Shown: piece after piece, positions 10,407 to 20,189 of the stretch
Numbering within the stretch: the first letter of the stretch is position 1
Layout of the letters: every line of letters starts with the position of its first letter
Assembly: GCA_943789105.1 (NCBI GenBank)
Contig: CALSSW010000002.1
Location: forward strand, 62,001 to 126,000
DNA length: 64,000 nt
From: an uncultured Ulvibacter sp.
GTDB taxonomy: Bacteria; Bacteroidota; Bacteroidia; Flavobacteriales; Flavobacteriaceae
Direction of reading: 5' to 3'
Position numbers and translations under genes: made by a program
The notes under the pieces: model-generated
Seen by the model: only the letters and a program-made list of their open reading frames with translations
Databases searched by the model: none
What the model was told of the DNA's origin: nothing

Positions 10407-10982
10407 TTAGTGAGCTTTAATTAAAACGTCCTCAATTACCTTTGGTAGCCACTGATGCTCTAATTGCTGCACCTTGGCAGCAACATCCTGTGGAGTGTCT
10501 TGTGGGGTTAAACTAATCTTTTTCTGAAATATAACTTCCCCTTTGTCATACTGGTTATTAACATAGTGTATGGTAATCCCGCTGTAAGTTTCTTTATTTT
10601 CTACTACAGCCTTGTGCACATGGTGGCCATACATTCCCTTACCACCATATTTTGGCAAAAGGGCTGGATGTATATTTATAACCTTATTTGGGAAGGCGTC
10701 TATGATAATTTCAGGAAATTTAAGCAAAAATCCCGCCAGTACAATAAGGTCTGGTTTGTATTGTTTTAACAAAGAGAGAAGGTTCTGGGGAGCTAGCATT
10801 TCAGCTTTGGTGAAAGACAAAGCCTCTATACTAAGTGCCTTAGAACGATCTAGCACCTGGGCATTTTTATTATTTGACAGCACACATACAACCTCAGCCT
10901 GGTTTGAGTTTTGAAAATATTTTATAATATTTTGTGTATTTGTGCCATTGCCTGAAGCAAAAAGTACAATGTGCTTCTTCAT
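10407..10982 (-). CDS. purN: Phosphoribosylglycinamide formyltransferase
   Basis: LFASGNGTNTQNI, NIHPALLPKYGGKGMYGHHVHKAV, SGITIHYVN; start assigned to MKKHIVLF (ORF open to 11018). Confidence 0.92.
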   Translation of the reverse strand: MKKHIVLFASGNGTNTQNIIKYFQNSNQAEVVCVLSNNKNAQVLDRSKALSIEALSFTKAEMLAPQNLLSLLKQYKPDLIVLAGFLLKFPEIIIDAFPNKVINIHPALLPKYGGKGMYGHHVHKAVVENKETYSGITIHYVNNQYDKGEVIFQKKISLTPQDTPQDVAAKVQQLEHQWLPKVIEDVLIKAH

Positions 10983-11158
10983 AGGATTTGTTTGGGTGCT
11001 TGCAGAAGTTATCATCAATAAATATCACAAAAGTAAAGCAATAGAGATACACTTCTATTAAAAATGTTAGATTTGGTTATAGATTTTTTTTTTTAAGTGG
11101 TGTTTTAAGTTAAAATATTTTATTTTTACCGCTTAATTAAAATTTAAAAACAAAGATT

Positions 11159-11392
11159 ATGTCAGACATTGCATCAAGAGTAAAAGCTATCATCGTAGAC
11201 AAATTAGGCGTTGACGAGAATGAGGTTGTAAACCAAGCAAGCTTCACCAACGACCTAGGAGCAGATTCACTAGATACAGTAGAGCTTATTATGGAATTTG
11301 AGAAAGAATTTGATATACAAATTCCAGATGATCAAGCTGAAAACATTGCTACAGTTGGTCAAGCGGTTTCATATATTGAAGAGAACAAATAA
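11159..11392 (+). CDS. acpP: Acyl carrier protein
   Basis: [21 protein letters not shown] phosphopantetheine site. Confidence 0.98.
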   Translation: MSDIASRVKAIIVDKLGVDENEVVNQASFTNDLGADSLDTVELIMEFEKEFDIQIPDDQAENIATVGQAVSYIEENK

Positions 11393-11404
11393 GAAAAATT
11401 CTTT

Positions 11405-12658
11405 ATGGAATTAAAGCGAGTTGTAGTAACAGGTCTTGGCGCACTTACCCCCATTGGAAATAATATCCAAGAATATTGGGATGCTTTAAAAAGCGGTAAA
11501 AGTGGTTGTGCACCTATTACCTATTTCGATACTGAAAAGTTCAAAACAAAATTCGCTTGTGAGGTTAAGAATTATGATCCGTTACAGTATTTCAACCGCA
11601 AAGAGGCTAGAAAATTAGACCGATTTGCTCAATACGCACTAATTTCTAGCGACCAGGCCATACAAGATGCCGCCTTAGATATGGATGCCATCGATAAATT
11701 TCGAGTTGGTGTTATTTGGGGAGCAGGTATTGGAGGTATTGAAACATTTCAAAATGAAGTAATAAACTTTTCACAAGGGGATGGAACACCGCGTTTCAAC
11801 CCCTTTTTTATTCCAAAAATGATTGCAGATATTGCCCCTGGTAATATTTCAATCAAACATGGGTTTATGGGGCCAAACTATACAACAGTCTCTGCCTGTG
11901 CCTCTTCTGCCAATGCCATGATTGATGCTTTAAACTATATTCGATTGGGCCATTGTGATATCATTGTAACAGGAGGAAGTGAAGCAGCTGTAACCATGGC
12001 TGGTTTAGGCGGCTTTAATGCCATGCATGCCCTTTCTACAAGAAACGAATCGCCACAGTCTGCATCAAGGCCTTTTGATGCTACTCGTGATGGATTTGTA
12101 TTAGGAGAAGGAGCTGGCGCACTGGTCTTAGAAGATTATGAGCACGCAAAAGCGCGTGGTGCAGTAATATATGCCGAAGTAATTGGTGGTGGGATGTCTA
12201 GTGATGCATATCACATGACTGCCCCACATCCGGAAGGTATTGGCGTAGAACGTGTAATGCATAATTGTTTAAATGATGCAGGTATTCAGGCCGGTGAGGT
12301 TGACGCAATAAACACACACGGTACATCAACACCTCTTGGAGATGTTGCAGAATTAAAAGCAATTAGCAACGTATTTGGTGCACATGCCAATAAAATAAAC
12401 ATCAACTCTACAAAATCTATGACGGGACACCTACTTGGCGCCGCTGGTGCAGTAGAAGCAATCGCTTCTATTTTATCAATGCAACACAATCTTGTGCCTC
12501 CTACAATTAATCACACTCAGGTGGATCAAAACATAGACCCTTCATTGAATTTAACACTCAATAAAGCGCAAAATAGAGAAGTAAATATTGCCATGAGTAA
12601 CACCTTTGGATTTGGGGGCCACAATGCTTGTGTGCTGTTTAGAAAACTAAAGGAGTAA
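11405..12658 (+). CDS. fabF: Beta-ketoacyl-ACP synthase II
   Basis: SACASSANAM active-site Cys; NTHGTSTPLGD; STKSMTGHLLGAAGAVE. Confidence 0.97.
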   Translation: MELKRVVVTGLGALTPIGNNIQEYWDALKSGKSGCAPITYFDTEKFKTKFACEVKNYDPLQYFNRKEARKLDRFAQYALISSDQAIQDAALDMDAIDKFRVGVIWGAGIGGIETFQNEVINFSQGDGTPRFNPFFIPKMIADIAPGNISIKHGFMGPNYTTVSACASSANAMIDALNYIRLGHCDIIVTGGSEAAVTMAGLGGFNAMHALSTRNESPQSASRPFDATRDGFVLGEGAGALVLEDYEHAKARGAVIYAEVIGGGMSSDAYHMTAPHPEGIGVERVMHNCLNDAGIQAGEVDAINTHGTSTPLGDVAELKAISNVFGAHANKININSTKSMTGHLLGAAGAVEAIASILSMQHNLVPPTINHTQVDQNIDPSLNLTLNKAQNREVNIAMSNTFGFGGHNACVLFRKLKE

Positions 12659-12662
12659 AACA

Positions 12663-13412
12663 ATGGCTACTTTTAAAAACATATTTAATCCCCGTACCAC
12701 TAAGGACGGGGGTTTTTTTTTAGCAATAAAAGAGCTCCTAGGTTTTAACCCTAAAGATATCGGTATCTACCGAGAAGCCTTTACCCACCGCTCCACCAAC
12801 ACGACCTCCACACAAGGGCATGCTCAAAACTATGAGCGCATGGAGTTTCTTGGAGACGCAATGCTAAGTGCCATTATTGCAGCACACCTTTACAATAAAG
12901 TTCCTGGGGGAGATGAAGGCTACCTTACTAAAATGAGAAGCAAAGTGGTGAGCAGAGAACACCTAAACGAATTAGGTAGAGACTTAGAACTAACAAAACA
13001 TGTAAAAACAACCGTGCCCATTAGCCAGTTTGGGGTTAATATTCATGGCAATGTGTTTGAAGCCTTGGTTGGTGCTATATACCTAGACAGAGGGTACAAA
13101 TACTGCGAAAAATTTATCAAAAAACGAGTAATAGAGCCCTACGTTGATATTGAAAAACTAGAAGGAAAAGTAATTAGCTACAAAAGCCTTTTTATTGAGT
13201 GGTGTCAAAAAAACAAACATCAGTTTAAATTCTCTGTTTATGAGGATACCGGAAACGAAACCCTTAAACATTTTGGCGTAAAACTAACCCTAGATAATAA
13301 ACTAGTTGGGAAGGCAAGAGCAACCTCAAAAAAGAAAGGGGAAGAACAAGCTGCCAAAAGAGCTTATTATAAATTACAAGAAGCAATAGACGGTTTTAGC
13401 AAAAAAAAATAA
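12663..13412 (+). CDS. rnc: Ribonuclease III
   Basis: ERMEFLGDAMLSAIIA signature; FEALVGAIYLDRGY; C-terminal dsRBD. Confidence 0.95.
   Translation: MATFKNIFNPRTTKDGGFFLAIKELLGFNPKDIGIYREAFTHRSTNTTSTQGHAQNYERMEFLGDAMLSAIIAAHLYNKVPGGDEGYLTKMRSKVVSREHLNELGRDLELTKHVKTTVPISQFGVNIHGNVFEALVGAIYLDRGYKYCEKFIKKRVIEPYVDIEKLEGKVISYKSLFIEWCQKNKHQFKFSVYEDTGNETLKHFGVKLTLDNKLVGKARATSKKKGEEQAAKRAYYKLQEAIDGFSKKK
12688..12721 (+). terminator. Intrinsic-terminator-like hairpin inside the 5' coding region of rnc
   Basis: ATCCCCGT-ACCACTAAGG-ACGGGGGT followed by T-run (9 T total); located about 25 nt into rnc and 30 nt after the fabF stop. Confidence 0.6.
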
Positions 13413-13542
13413 TCTATCCAGGGAGAAGCATCAATATCTTGCTACATTACTACAACATATTGTACATTAGCATAGAATTTATGGCGTCTTTTTTTATATA
13501 AACTGAAAGTATATTTACCTTTACCCACTATACCATAAGACT

Positions 13543-14034
13543 ATGGGAACACACAAATTAGTATTGGATGATGATTTTGAAGAGGACTTCTCACTTGTCG
13601 CAATTCATTGTAGTGAAGAGCCATACAAGGTTGCCTATATCCTAAATCAATTTGCCCGTTTAAAACTACGCCGTGAAAAATCAGATTTAGCATTTACCTC
13701 CAGCGGCATAGAAATAACATTACCGCTTTTTGGATTTGAAGACCGTACAGAATACACAGGCTATAGCTTAGTGGCAAACAAATGTAAGTCTGCCGTTATT
13801 AAAACAAACAACAGTGGAGAGCTTTTTGGCAACACCACAGACAAAGAAACAATGATTACATATCTTATTCCAGAACTAAAGAAGGTAGACTACTTTTTAA
13901 AAATCCAGAGTGATTTTGACAAGCTAGGAACTAAAATATTGGTCAACCAGATTAACGAGATAAAACAAATAATCTCTGCATACCAAGTGGAACCAGAGAC
14001 CCTAAAATCAAGGGAAAACCTAATATTTGACTAA
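13543..14034 (+). CDS. IPExxxVDY family protein
   Basis: Contains IPELKKVDYFLKI. Confidence 0.88.
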   Translation: MGTHKLVLDDDFEEDFSLVAIHCSEEPYKVAYILNQFARLKLRREKSDLAFTSSGIEITLPLFGFEDRTEYTGYSLVANKCKSAVIKTNNSGELFGNTTDKETMITYLIPELKKVDYFLKIQSDFDKLGTKILVNQINEIKQIISAYQVEPETLKSRENLIFD

Positions 14035-15462
14035 ATGCAACATCAAAAAAAGACCAAAATTGTAGCTACCCTAGGGCCTGCTACTGCAGATAAGAAGATT
14101 CTTAAACAAATGATTCTAGCTGGAGTTAATGTATTCCGCGTTAATTTCTCTCATGCAAATTATGAAAATGTTAAACAAGTGGTTGCTCTTATCAGAGAAC
14201 TAGGAACACAGCTCAATACCTCTACTGCAATTCTTGCAGATTTACAAGGCCCTAAATTAAGAGTGGGTATGATGAAAGAGGAGGTGATTGTTCATCCAGG
14301 AGATGAAATCTCATTTTGCACCGGAGAAGAATTTGAAGGAAACTCCAAGAGAGTATACATGAACTACAACAATTTTCCTAAAGATGTTAAAAAGGGAGAA
14401 CGTGTACTTCTTGATGACGGAAAACTAATGTTTGAAGTACTATCAACAGATGGAAAAGCAGAGGTAAAAACCAAAGTAATACAAGGAGGACCTTTACGAT
14501 CTCGTAAGGGGGTAAATTTACCAAATACAAATATTTCTTTACCTGCACTCACTACCAAAGACAAAGAAGATGCTGTTTTTGCCATTTCTTTAGAGGTAGA
14601 CTGGATTGCGCTTTCTTTTGTGCGCCATGCGGCAGATTTAAAAGAACTACAGGCCTTAATTGAAGCCAATAGTAAATATAAAATTCCAATCATAGCTAAG
14701 ATAGAAAAGCCAGAAGCAGTCGAAAATATTGATAAAATTGTTGCCCATTGTGATGGCTTGATGGTTGCTCGTGGAGACCTAGGTGTTGAGGTTCCTGCAG
14801 AAAAGGTTCCACTAATCCAAAAAGAATTAGTTCTTACAGCCAAAAGAGCAAGAATTCCAGTTATTATTGCCACCCAAATGATGGAAACAATGATTTCATC
14901 TCTCACACCAACAAGAGCAGAGGTAAATGATGTTGCAAACTCTATTATGGATGGGGCAGATGCAGTAATGCTAAGTGGAGAAACTTCGGTGGGCAAATAC
15001 CCTGTAGAGGTAATTCAAAAAATGGCCAGCATCTGTACCCAAGTAGAAAACTCTGATCTAATCTCTGTTCCGCATGAGCCTCCTCATGTTAGAACCAATC
15101 GGTATATAACAAAATCAATTTGCTATCATGCAGCCAACATGGCTAATGAAATTAATGCAACAGCCATATGTACCCTAACCAATAGTGGGTATACTGCTTT
15201 TCAAATATCTGCATGGAGACCAGATGCGCATATTTTGGTGTTTACCAATAACCGTAGAATACTATCAAGATTAAACTTGTTATGGGGAGTAGCCTCTTTT
15301 TACTATGACAAGTATGAAAGTACAGATCAAACCGTAGAAGACGTTAATAAAATTGCACACAAAGCAGGTATTGTAGCAAAGGGAGATTACCTTATTAACC
15401 TAGCAGCTATGCCAATTGTAGATAAAGGGATGGTAAACACCCTACGGGTTTCTATGGTGTAA
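14035..15462 (+). CDS. pyk: Pyruvate kinase
   Basis: KIVATLGPAT, GVNVFRVNFSHA, IIAKIEKPEAVENI, MVARGDLGVEVP, ATQMMETMI. Confidence 0.98.
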   Translation: MQHQKKTKIVATLGPATADKKILKQMILAGVNVFRVNFSHANYENVKQVVALIRELGTQLNTSTAILADLQGPKLRVGMMKEEVIVHPGDEISFCTGEEFEGNSKRVYMNYNNFPKDVKKGERVLLDDGKLMFEVLSTDGKAEVKTKVIQGGPLRSRKGVNLPNTNISLPALTTKDKEDAVFAISLEVDWIALSFVRHAADLKELQALIEANSKYKIPIIAKIEKPEAVENIDKIVAHCDGLMVARGDLGVEVPAEKVPLIQKELVLTAKRARIPVIIATQMMETMISSLTPTRAEVNDVANSIMDGADAVMLSGETSVGKYPVEVIQKMASICTQVENSDLISVPHEPPHVRTNRYITKSICYHAANMANEINATAICTLTNSGYTAFQISAWRPDAHILVFTNNRRILSRLNLLWGVASFYYDKYESTDQTVEDVNKIAHKAGIVAKGDYLINLAAMPIVDKGMVNTLRVSMV

Positions 15463-15483
15463 CACATATCGCTTAAATAGCTC

Positions 15484-15524
15484 TAAAAAAAGCCCCTTAA
15501 AAATTATTTTAAGGGGCTTTTTAA
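15484..15524 (+). terminator. Intrinsic terminator of pyk
   Basis: AAAAAAGCCCCTTAAAA-ATT-ATTTTAAGGGGCTTTTT inverted repeat. Confidence 0.8.
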
Positions 15525-15543
15525 CACTGACGCTGTTGTGTGT

Positions 15544-16308
15544 TTACAAAACGACAAAGTGCTGCGTTATTTTCATCATCCCATCTTGGGTGCTTATACT
15601 TAAGTGCTGCTTAAAGTTTGTCGTGGTGTAATTATATACAATTTCAACAAGAGTATTATCCAACCGCGTTACCTGCAGCTCACGCACCAAAGCGTCTAAT
15701 GGCTTATTTGTGCTATTTATTACTTGAGCGTCTCTCCCTTTAGGATCTGGCATTGCAAAATCTCTTGGGATGTCATACAGTTTTTGTGCAATCAAATAGG
15801 CCTCGTGCCATTTTGTAGTAGGTATTAAAAGTGTTTCTGTACTACTGGGCTCACTGGCTGTACCACCAGTAAACTCTTTTATACTTGCTGTAGGATGCGT
15901 GTTTTGCAAATCTGCAATATACATCTTTGGATTTGCTCCTGGCTCTGGTGGAAAGAGTTCAGACAAATACCCGCTAAATGCAAATCCTGTTTTATTGTTG
16001 TACAATACCTGATGCATCCCTCCCTTAACCCCACTAATATTCATGGTGTTATTTAATTCTAAAGAAACAATTTCTACTTTAGTTCCGTAGGGCATCACGG
16101 CAAGTTTTTGGCTCTTCAAATTATTATATTGTCTTAAAGAAAGGCCGCTTGCTGCTGTTACATACAATGAAGCTGTTTTTTTTTCGGCTATAGGTTGAGC
16201 GCTTATTTGAGTTAGTGCTATTTCTGGGTTTTGAGGTGTGTTTTTCTCACAAGAGGTAAAGAGTGTAATAATGGTGAGTGCGGCAATGGCAAGAGCTTTG
16301 GTTTTCAT
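15544..16308 (-). CDS. SH3-domain lipoprotein
   Basis: Lipobox LFTSC; ASGLSLRQYNNLKSQKLAVMPYGTKVEIV bacterial SH3-like segment. Confidence 0.7.
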   Translation of the reverse strand: MKTKALAIAALTIITLFTSCEKNTPQNPEIALTQISAQPIAEKKTASLYVTAASGLSLRQYNNLKSQKLAVMPYGTKVEIVSLELNNTMNISGVKGGMHQVLYNNKTGFAFSGYLSELFPPEPGANPKMYIADLQNTHPTASIKEFTGGTASEPSSTETLLIPTTKWHEAYLIAQKLYDIPRDFAMPDPKGRDAQVINSTNKPLDALVRELQVTRLDNTLVEIVYNYTTTNFKQHLSISTQDGMMKITQHFVVL

Positions 16309-16422
16309 AAGGATTGAGTATTAAAATTAAAGTAAAGCTATTGGCATAAAATATCTTTTTTAGGAATTTGGTTATACATATATAACTAAACTTTATATGG
16401 GTTTATTGCGCTGACATTAGTT

Positions 16423-17529
16423 TTAAAACTCAAATTTCATTTGGACATCGTATTTTTTTTCTTCTTTAAGGCTTAGTTTTTGCTTGTTTTCATTATTAAG
16501 CCCAGAGATAGAGATCCCAAGTAACCGAACCGAGTTTTTCATTTTTTCTTGGTACAATAATTCTGTTATATGCTCCATTATTAACTCCTCGCTTGCTATA
16601 TATAAGGGCAGTGTTTTACTGCGAGTTTGGAGCGTGAAATCACTGTATTTTATTTTTAAGGTAATGGTTTTTCCAGCTACTTTGTTTTTTTTTAGACGGC
16701 GCTCAACCTCTTTGGCAATATCTTGTAATCGCTCTAGCATATACAACTCACTTGATATATTTTTGCCAAATGTGCGCTCTGCTGCCAATGATTTTCTAGT
16801 GCGCTGTGGGCTCACTTTACTAGTGTGTATACCTCGTACAATATTATAGTAATAAGGGCCACTTTTGCCAAAATTTTCAGTCAAAAACGCTAACGATTTT
16901 TTCTTTAAATCACTGCCAGAGTATATCCCTAAACGATACATTTTCTCTTTCATTACTTTACCAACTCCATAGAACTTTTTTATGTCTAGGGCTGCTATAA
17001 AGGCTAACACTTGTTCTGGAGAAACAGTTTTTTGACCATTTGGCTTATTGTAATCACTGGCAATCTTTGCTACAAACTTATTGACAGAAATACCCGCGCT
17101 GGCATGTAAACCTGTTTTTTGATAAATCTTTTCTCGAATTTGTTGGGCTATTAGGGTGGCGCTAGGGTTTCCTTTTTTGTTTTGGGTAACATCAAGATAC
17201 GCCTCGTCTAAAGAGAGCGGCTCTACCAAATCTGTATATTCAAAAAAAACGCTGCGTACTTTATCAGAGATCTCTTTGTAGCGTTCAAAATCTGTTTTTA
17301 CGAAAATAAGATGCGGACATAGTTTAAGGGCTAAAGCCCCAGACATGGCAGAGCGAACACCAAATTTTCTAGCCTGGTAGCTTGCTGCGCTTACCACGCC
17401 TCTTTTACCGCCACCTCCTACTGCAATTGCTTTGCCAACCAAAGACGGGTCATCGAGTTGCGCAACACTGGCATAAAAGGCGTCCATGTCAACATGAATA
17501 ATCTTTCTACTATCAATGGGGGTTTGCAT
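16423..17529 (-). CDS. dinB: DNA polymerase IV (Y-family)
   Basis: IIHVDMDAFYASVAQLDDP; SLDEAYLDVT; SAGISVNKFVAKIASDYNKPNGQ. Confidence 0.95.
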   Translation of the reverse strand: MQTPIDSRKIIHVDMDAFYASVAQLDDPSLVGKAIAVGGGGKRGVVSAASYQARKFGVRSAMSGALALKLCPHLIFVKTDFERYKEISDKVRSVFFEYTDLVEPLSLDEAYLDVTQNKKGNPSATLIAQQIREKIYQKTGLHASAGISVNKFVAKIASDYNKPNGQKTVSPEQVLAFIAALDIKKFYGVGKVMKEKMYRLGIYSGSDLKKKSLAFLTENFGKSGPYYYNIVRGIHTSKVSPQRTRKSLAAERTFGKNISSELYMLERLQDIAKEVERRLKKNKVAGKTITLKIKYSDFTLQTRSKTLPLYIASEELIMEHITELLYQEKMKNSVRLLGISISGLNNENKQKLSLKEEKKYDVQMKFEF

Positions 17530-17672
17530 AGGGTAAAGTTACTATCTTTAAATCACAAATATTATCAACACAGAGCAAATTACTCGCGCTGTTTAAAAAA
17601 TATGCTTTGAGTTATTATTTTTTAAGTATCCTGTATTAAAAACCCAAGCTCTGAGTGTTACAAGAACATATC

Positions 17673-18140
17673 ATGCAAGAAATTGAACGTAAATTCTTAG
17701 TTAAAAACGATGCTTATAAAGCACAGGCCTCGAGTCATAAAAGAATAACTCAGGGCTATTTAACCGCCCATCCACAGCGTACGGTTCGGGTCAGGATTAT
17801 GGGAGATCAGGGCTTTTTAACTATTAAAGGAAAGTCTAACAAAACAGGCACCACGCGTTTTGAATGGGAAAAAGAAATCCCCCTGTTTGAGGCGCAGAGC
17901 TTACTTAAGCTTTGTGAGAAGCCTATTATTGACAAAATTAGATATAATGTTCCAGTGGCAAATCATGTATTTGAAGTAGATGTTTTTACTGCAGACAATG
18001 AGGGTCTTGTAATTGCTGAGGTAGAACTAAACCATGAACATCAGCCCTACACTACCCCCAATTGGCTGGGCAAAGAGGTTACTGGAGAGCTCAAGTATTA
18101 TAATTCTAAGCTTAGCCAAAAGCCCTATAAACAGTGGTAA
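17673..18140 (+). CDS. CYTH domain-containing protein
   Basis: EIERKFLVKN signature, TVRVRI, TIKGKSNKTGTTRFEWEKEI. Confidence 0.9.
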   Translation: MQEIERKFLVKNDAYKAQASSHKRITQGYLTAHPQRTVRVRIMGDQGFLTIKGKSNKTGTTRFEWEKEIPLFEAQSLLKLCEKPIIDKIRYNVPVANHVFEVDVFTADNEGLVIAEVELNHEHQPYTTPNWLGKEVTGELKYYNSKLSQKPYKQW

Positions 18141-18181
18141 CTGTTTTTGATTTACTGGGCTAAAGATTTGCTAATTAAAAA

Positions 18182-18895
18182 CTAGGAGTGCTGGGTTATC
18201 AGCGCAATAATTTCTGCAATAGTTTGTTGGTCGCTACGACCTTCACTTCCCTTAAAAAAGCTAACTCCAGGATTAGTTTTTTTTATAGGAGTATTTTTAA
18301 GAGCCGAAAAATGAACCATATCAAAACCTGCCTCTTTAAATGAAATTATATTGGTTTTATTAATTCCGCTTCCAGGCATAATTTGCAAGATTTTGGTCTT
18401 GTTTTTTAGTTTTTTTAAGAGTTGTATCCCATCTATGGCTTTTGGCTTTTGGCCAGAAGATAAGACTCTTGTGACCCCTAAAGTCTCTAAATCTTGTAAT
18501 GCTTTATATGGATCCTGGGTCATATCAAAAGCCCTATGAAAGGTAAACTCAATGTTTTTTGAAGCCTGCACAAGCTCTTTGGTGGCCTGGACGTCTACTT
18601 GATTATGAGAGTTAAGTACTCCGCTTACAATACCCTTACAGCCTATAGATTGACAAAAATCAATATCCCGCTTTATAATATCAAGCTCCTGATGGGTGTA
18701 GTTAAAATTACCTGCTCTAGGACGAATGAGCACATGCACCGCAATTTCAAGCTCCTTTACTACCTTCTCAATGCAGCCATAAGACGGCGTAAGCCCTCCA
18801 ACACTTAGTTGGGTGCATAGTTCTACTCTATGGGCGCCTGCGTCTTGAGCGGCCTTGGCAGAGGCAAAAGAATTGGCGCAAATTTCTATAATCAT
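18182..18895 (-). CDS. cutC: Copper homeostasis protein CutC family
   Basis: EICANSFASAKAAQDAGAHRVELC; HVLIRPRAGNFNYT; FHRAFDMTQDP; LSSGQ. Confidence 0.9.
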   Translation of the reverse strand: MIIEICANSFASAKAAQDAGAHRVELCTQLSVGGLTPSYGCIEKVVKELEIAVHVLIRPRAGNFNYTHQELDIIKRDIDFCQSIGCKGIVSGVLNSHNQVDVQATKELVQASKNIEFTFHRAFDMTQDPYKALQDLETLGVTRVLSSGQKPKAIDGIQLLKKLKNKTKILQIMPGSGINKTNIISFKEAGFDMVHFSALKNTPIKKTNPGVSFFKGSEGRSDQQTIAEIIALITQHS

Positions 18896-18946
18896 CTACA
18901 CTGGTGCTTTTTATAGCGGCAAAGCTACCACAATTTATTGCTTTTT

Positions 18947-20053
18947 TTATATCCACTGAAACAACTTCCCTGGCAAGGGTCTTACTAGAGATTTCATCTC
19001 TAGTTTCAGTAAAAGTTGTGCAACCTTATAGGTGGGCATTGCACAACCAACAGCAATAGTGTCTAAAAGTACCTTGTCTTTATCTTTTAAAAAATTATAG
19101 AGTATTTTTTCTTCACCATCCAAAGGCATCACTACCTGAGGCGGTAGGTTGGGTTTTTGAATCTCGTCAAGATCCCATCCAAGATGATACACCAAATCTG
19201 CTGCGCTAGTAATAATACTTGCTTGATGGGTTTTAATAAGCATGTTACACCCATGGCTCTGGGGGTCTGTAGCTCTGCCAGGCACAGCAAAAACATCTCT
19301 AGAGTAGCTATTGGCAATATCTGCGGTAACCAAGCTACCCCCTTTGGCTGCAGATTCTATGACTATAGTAGCCTGGCTCATCCCAGCAATAATTCTATTT
19401 CGTTTTAAAAAATTATTTCTATTAAAGGGATCACTAGACCAAAACTCACTAATAAACCCGCCATTTTTAAGCACATCTGGCATATATTTTTTGTGGGCTT
19501 TTGGATAAATTTTATGCATCCCGTGGGCCAAACAAGCAATATTTTGTAGCCCATTTGCAATGGCTGCTTTGTGGGCGCAAATATCTATCCCATAAGCAAA
19601 TCCAGAAACTATGACCGGGTTAAGAGGCGCTAAGTATGCCACCAACTTTTCACAAAATGAAATTCCGTAGGTGGTAATTTTTCTAGTTCCTACAATGCTT
19701 ATAATTTTTTTGTTTACAAAGTCAATATTCCCGTCTTGAAAAAACAAAATAGGGCCATCCAAACAGTGTTTTAATTTTTCTGGGTATTTCGGGTCTTTAA
19801 AATACCGGTACGACAGGTTTTGAGATGCTATAAAATGTAACTCCTCCCTTGCCAGATCCAATAGATTTTTTTGCTGAAGTTGTTTGACTTTAAAGCCTCC
19901 AATCCCATGAATTTTTAGAAGATTTGAGGGTTTTTCTTTAAATATACCCTCGGCAGATCCTACGTGGTGTAATAGTTTTTTGGCAGAGGTATCTCCCAAA
20001 TTTGGTGTGCGCTGTAGCGCTAAGGTGTAAAGTAGTTCTGTTTTAGAAAGCAT
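18947..20053 (-). CDS. dprA: DNA-processing protein DprA
   Basis: ISIVGTRKITTYG, VSGFAYGIDICAHKAA, RNRIIAGMSQATIVIESAAKGGSLVTADIANSYSRDVFAVPG. Confidence 0.94.
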   Translation of the reverse strand: MLSKTELLYTLALQRTPNLGDTSAKKLLHHVGSAEGIFKEKPSNLLKIHGIGGFKVKQLQQKNLLDLAREELHFIASQNLSYRYFKDPKYPEKLKHCLDGPILFFQDGNIDFVNKKIISIVGTRKITTYGISFCEKLVAYLAPLNPVIVSGFAYGIDICAHKAAIANGLQNIACLAHGMHKIYPKAHKKYMPDVLKNGGFISEFWSSDPFNRNNFLKRNRIIAGMSQATIVIESAAKGGSLVTADIANSYSRDVFAVPGRATDPQSHGCNMLIKTHQASIITSAADLVYHLGWDLDEIQKPNLPPQVVMPLDGEEKILYNFLKDKDKVLLDTIAVGCAMPTYKVAQLLLKLEMKSLVRPLPGKLFQWI

Positions 20054-20177
20054 AGTAACGTATTTTTAGAAGTAAACTTCTAGGGCTATGCCAAACCGGG
20101 GAGAATAAGCAAGATACGTATTTTTTAGGTTGTTAATAAGTTGCACAGAGGAGAAAAAAAAGAATATAAAAAAAAGG

Positions 20178-20185
20178 TATATTTG
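20178..20185 (+). promoter_or_regulatory. -7-like element TATATTTG, 4 nt before ATG at 20190
   Basis: Exact TAnnTTTG match; -33 element not obvious. Confidence 0.4.
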
Positions 20186-20189
20186 TTTA

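Noticed and set aside
14364-14996. 210-aa minus-strand ORF
   Set aside because: Fully antisense to pyk, low-complexity Ser/Thr-rich product with no recognisable domain; shadow ORF.
18129-18146. AAACAG-TGGTAA-CTGTTT small hairpin at the CYTH stop
   Set aside because: Only a 6-bp AT-rich stem; too weak to call a terminator.
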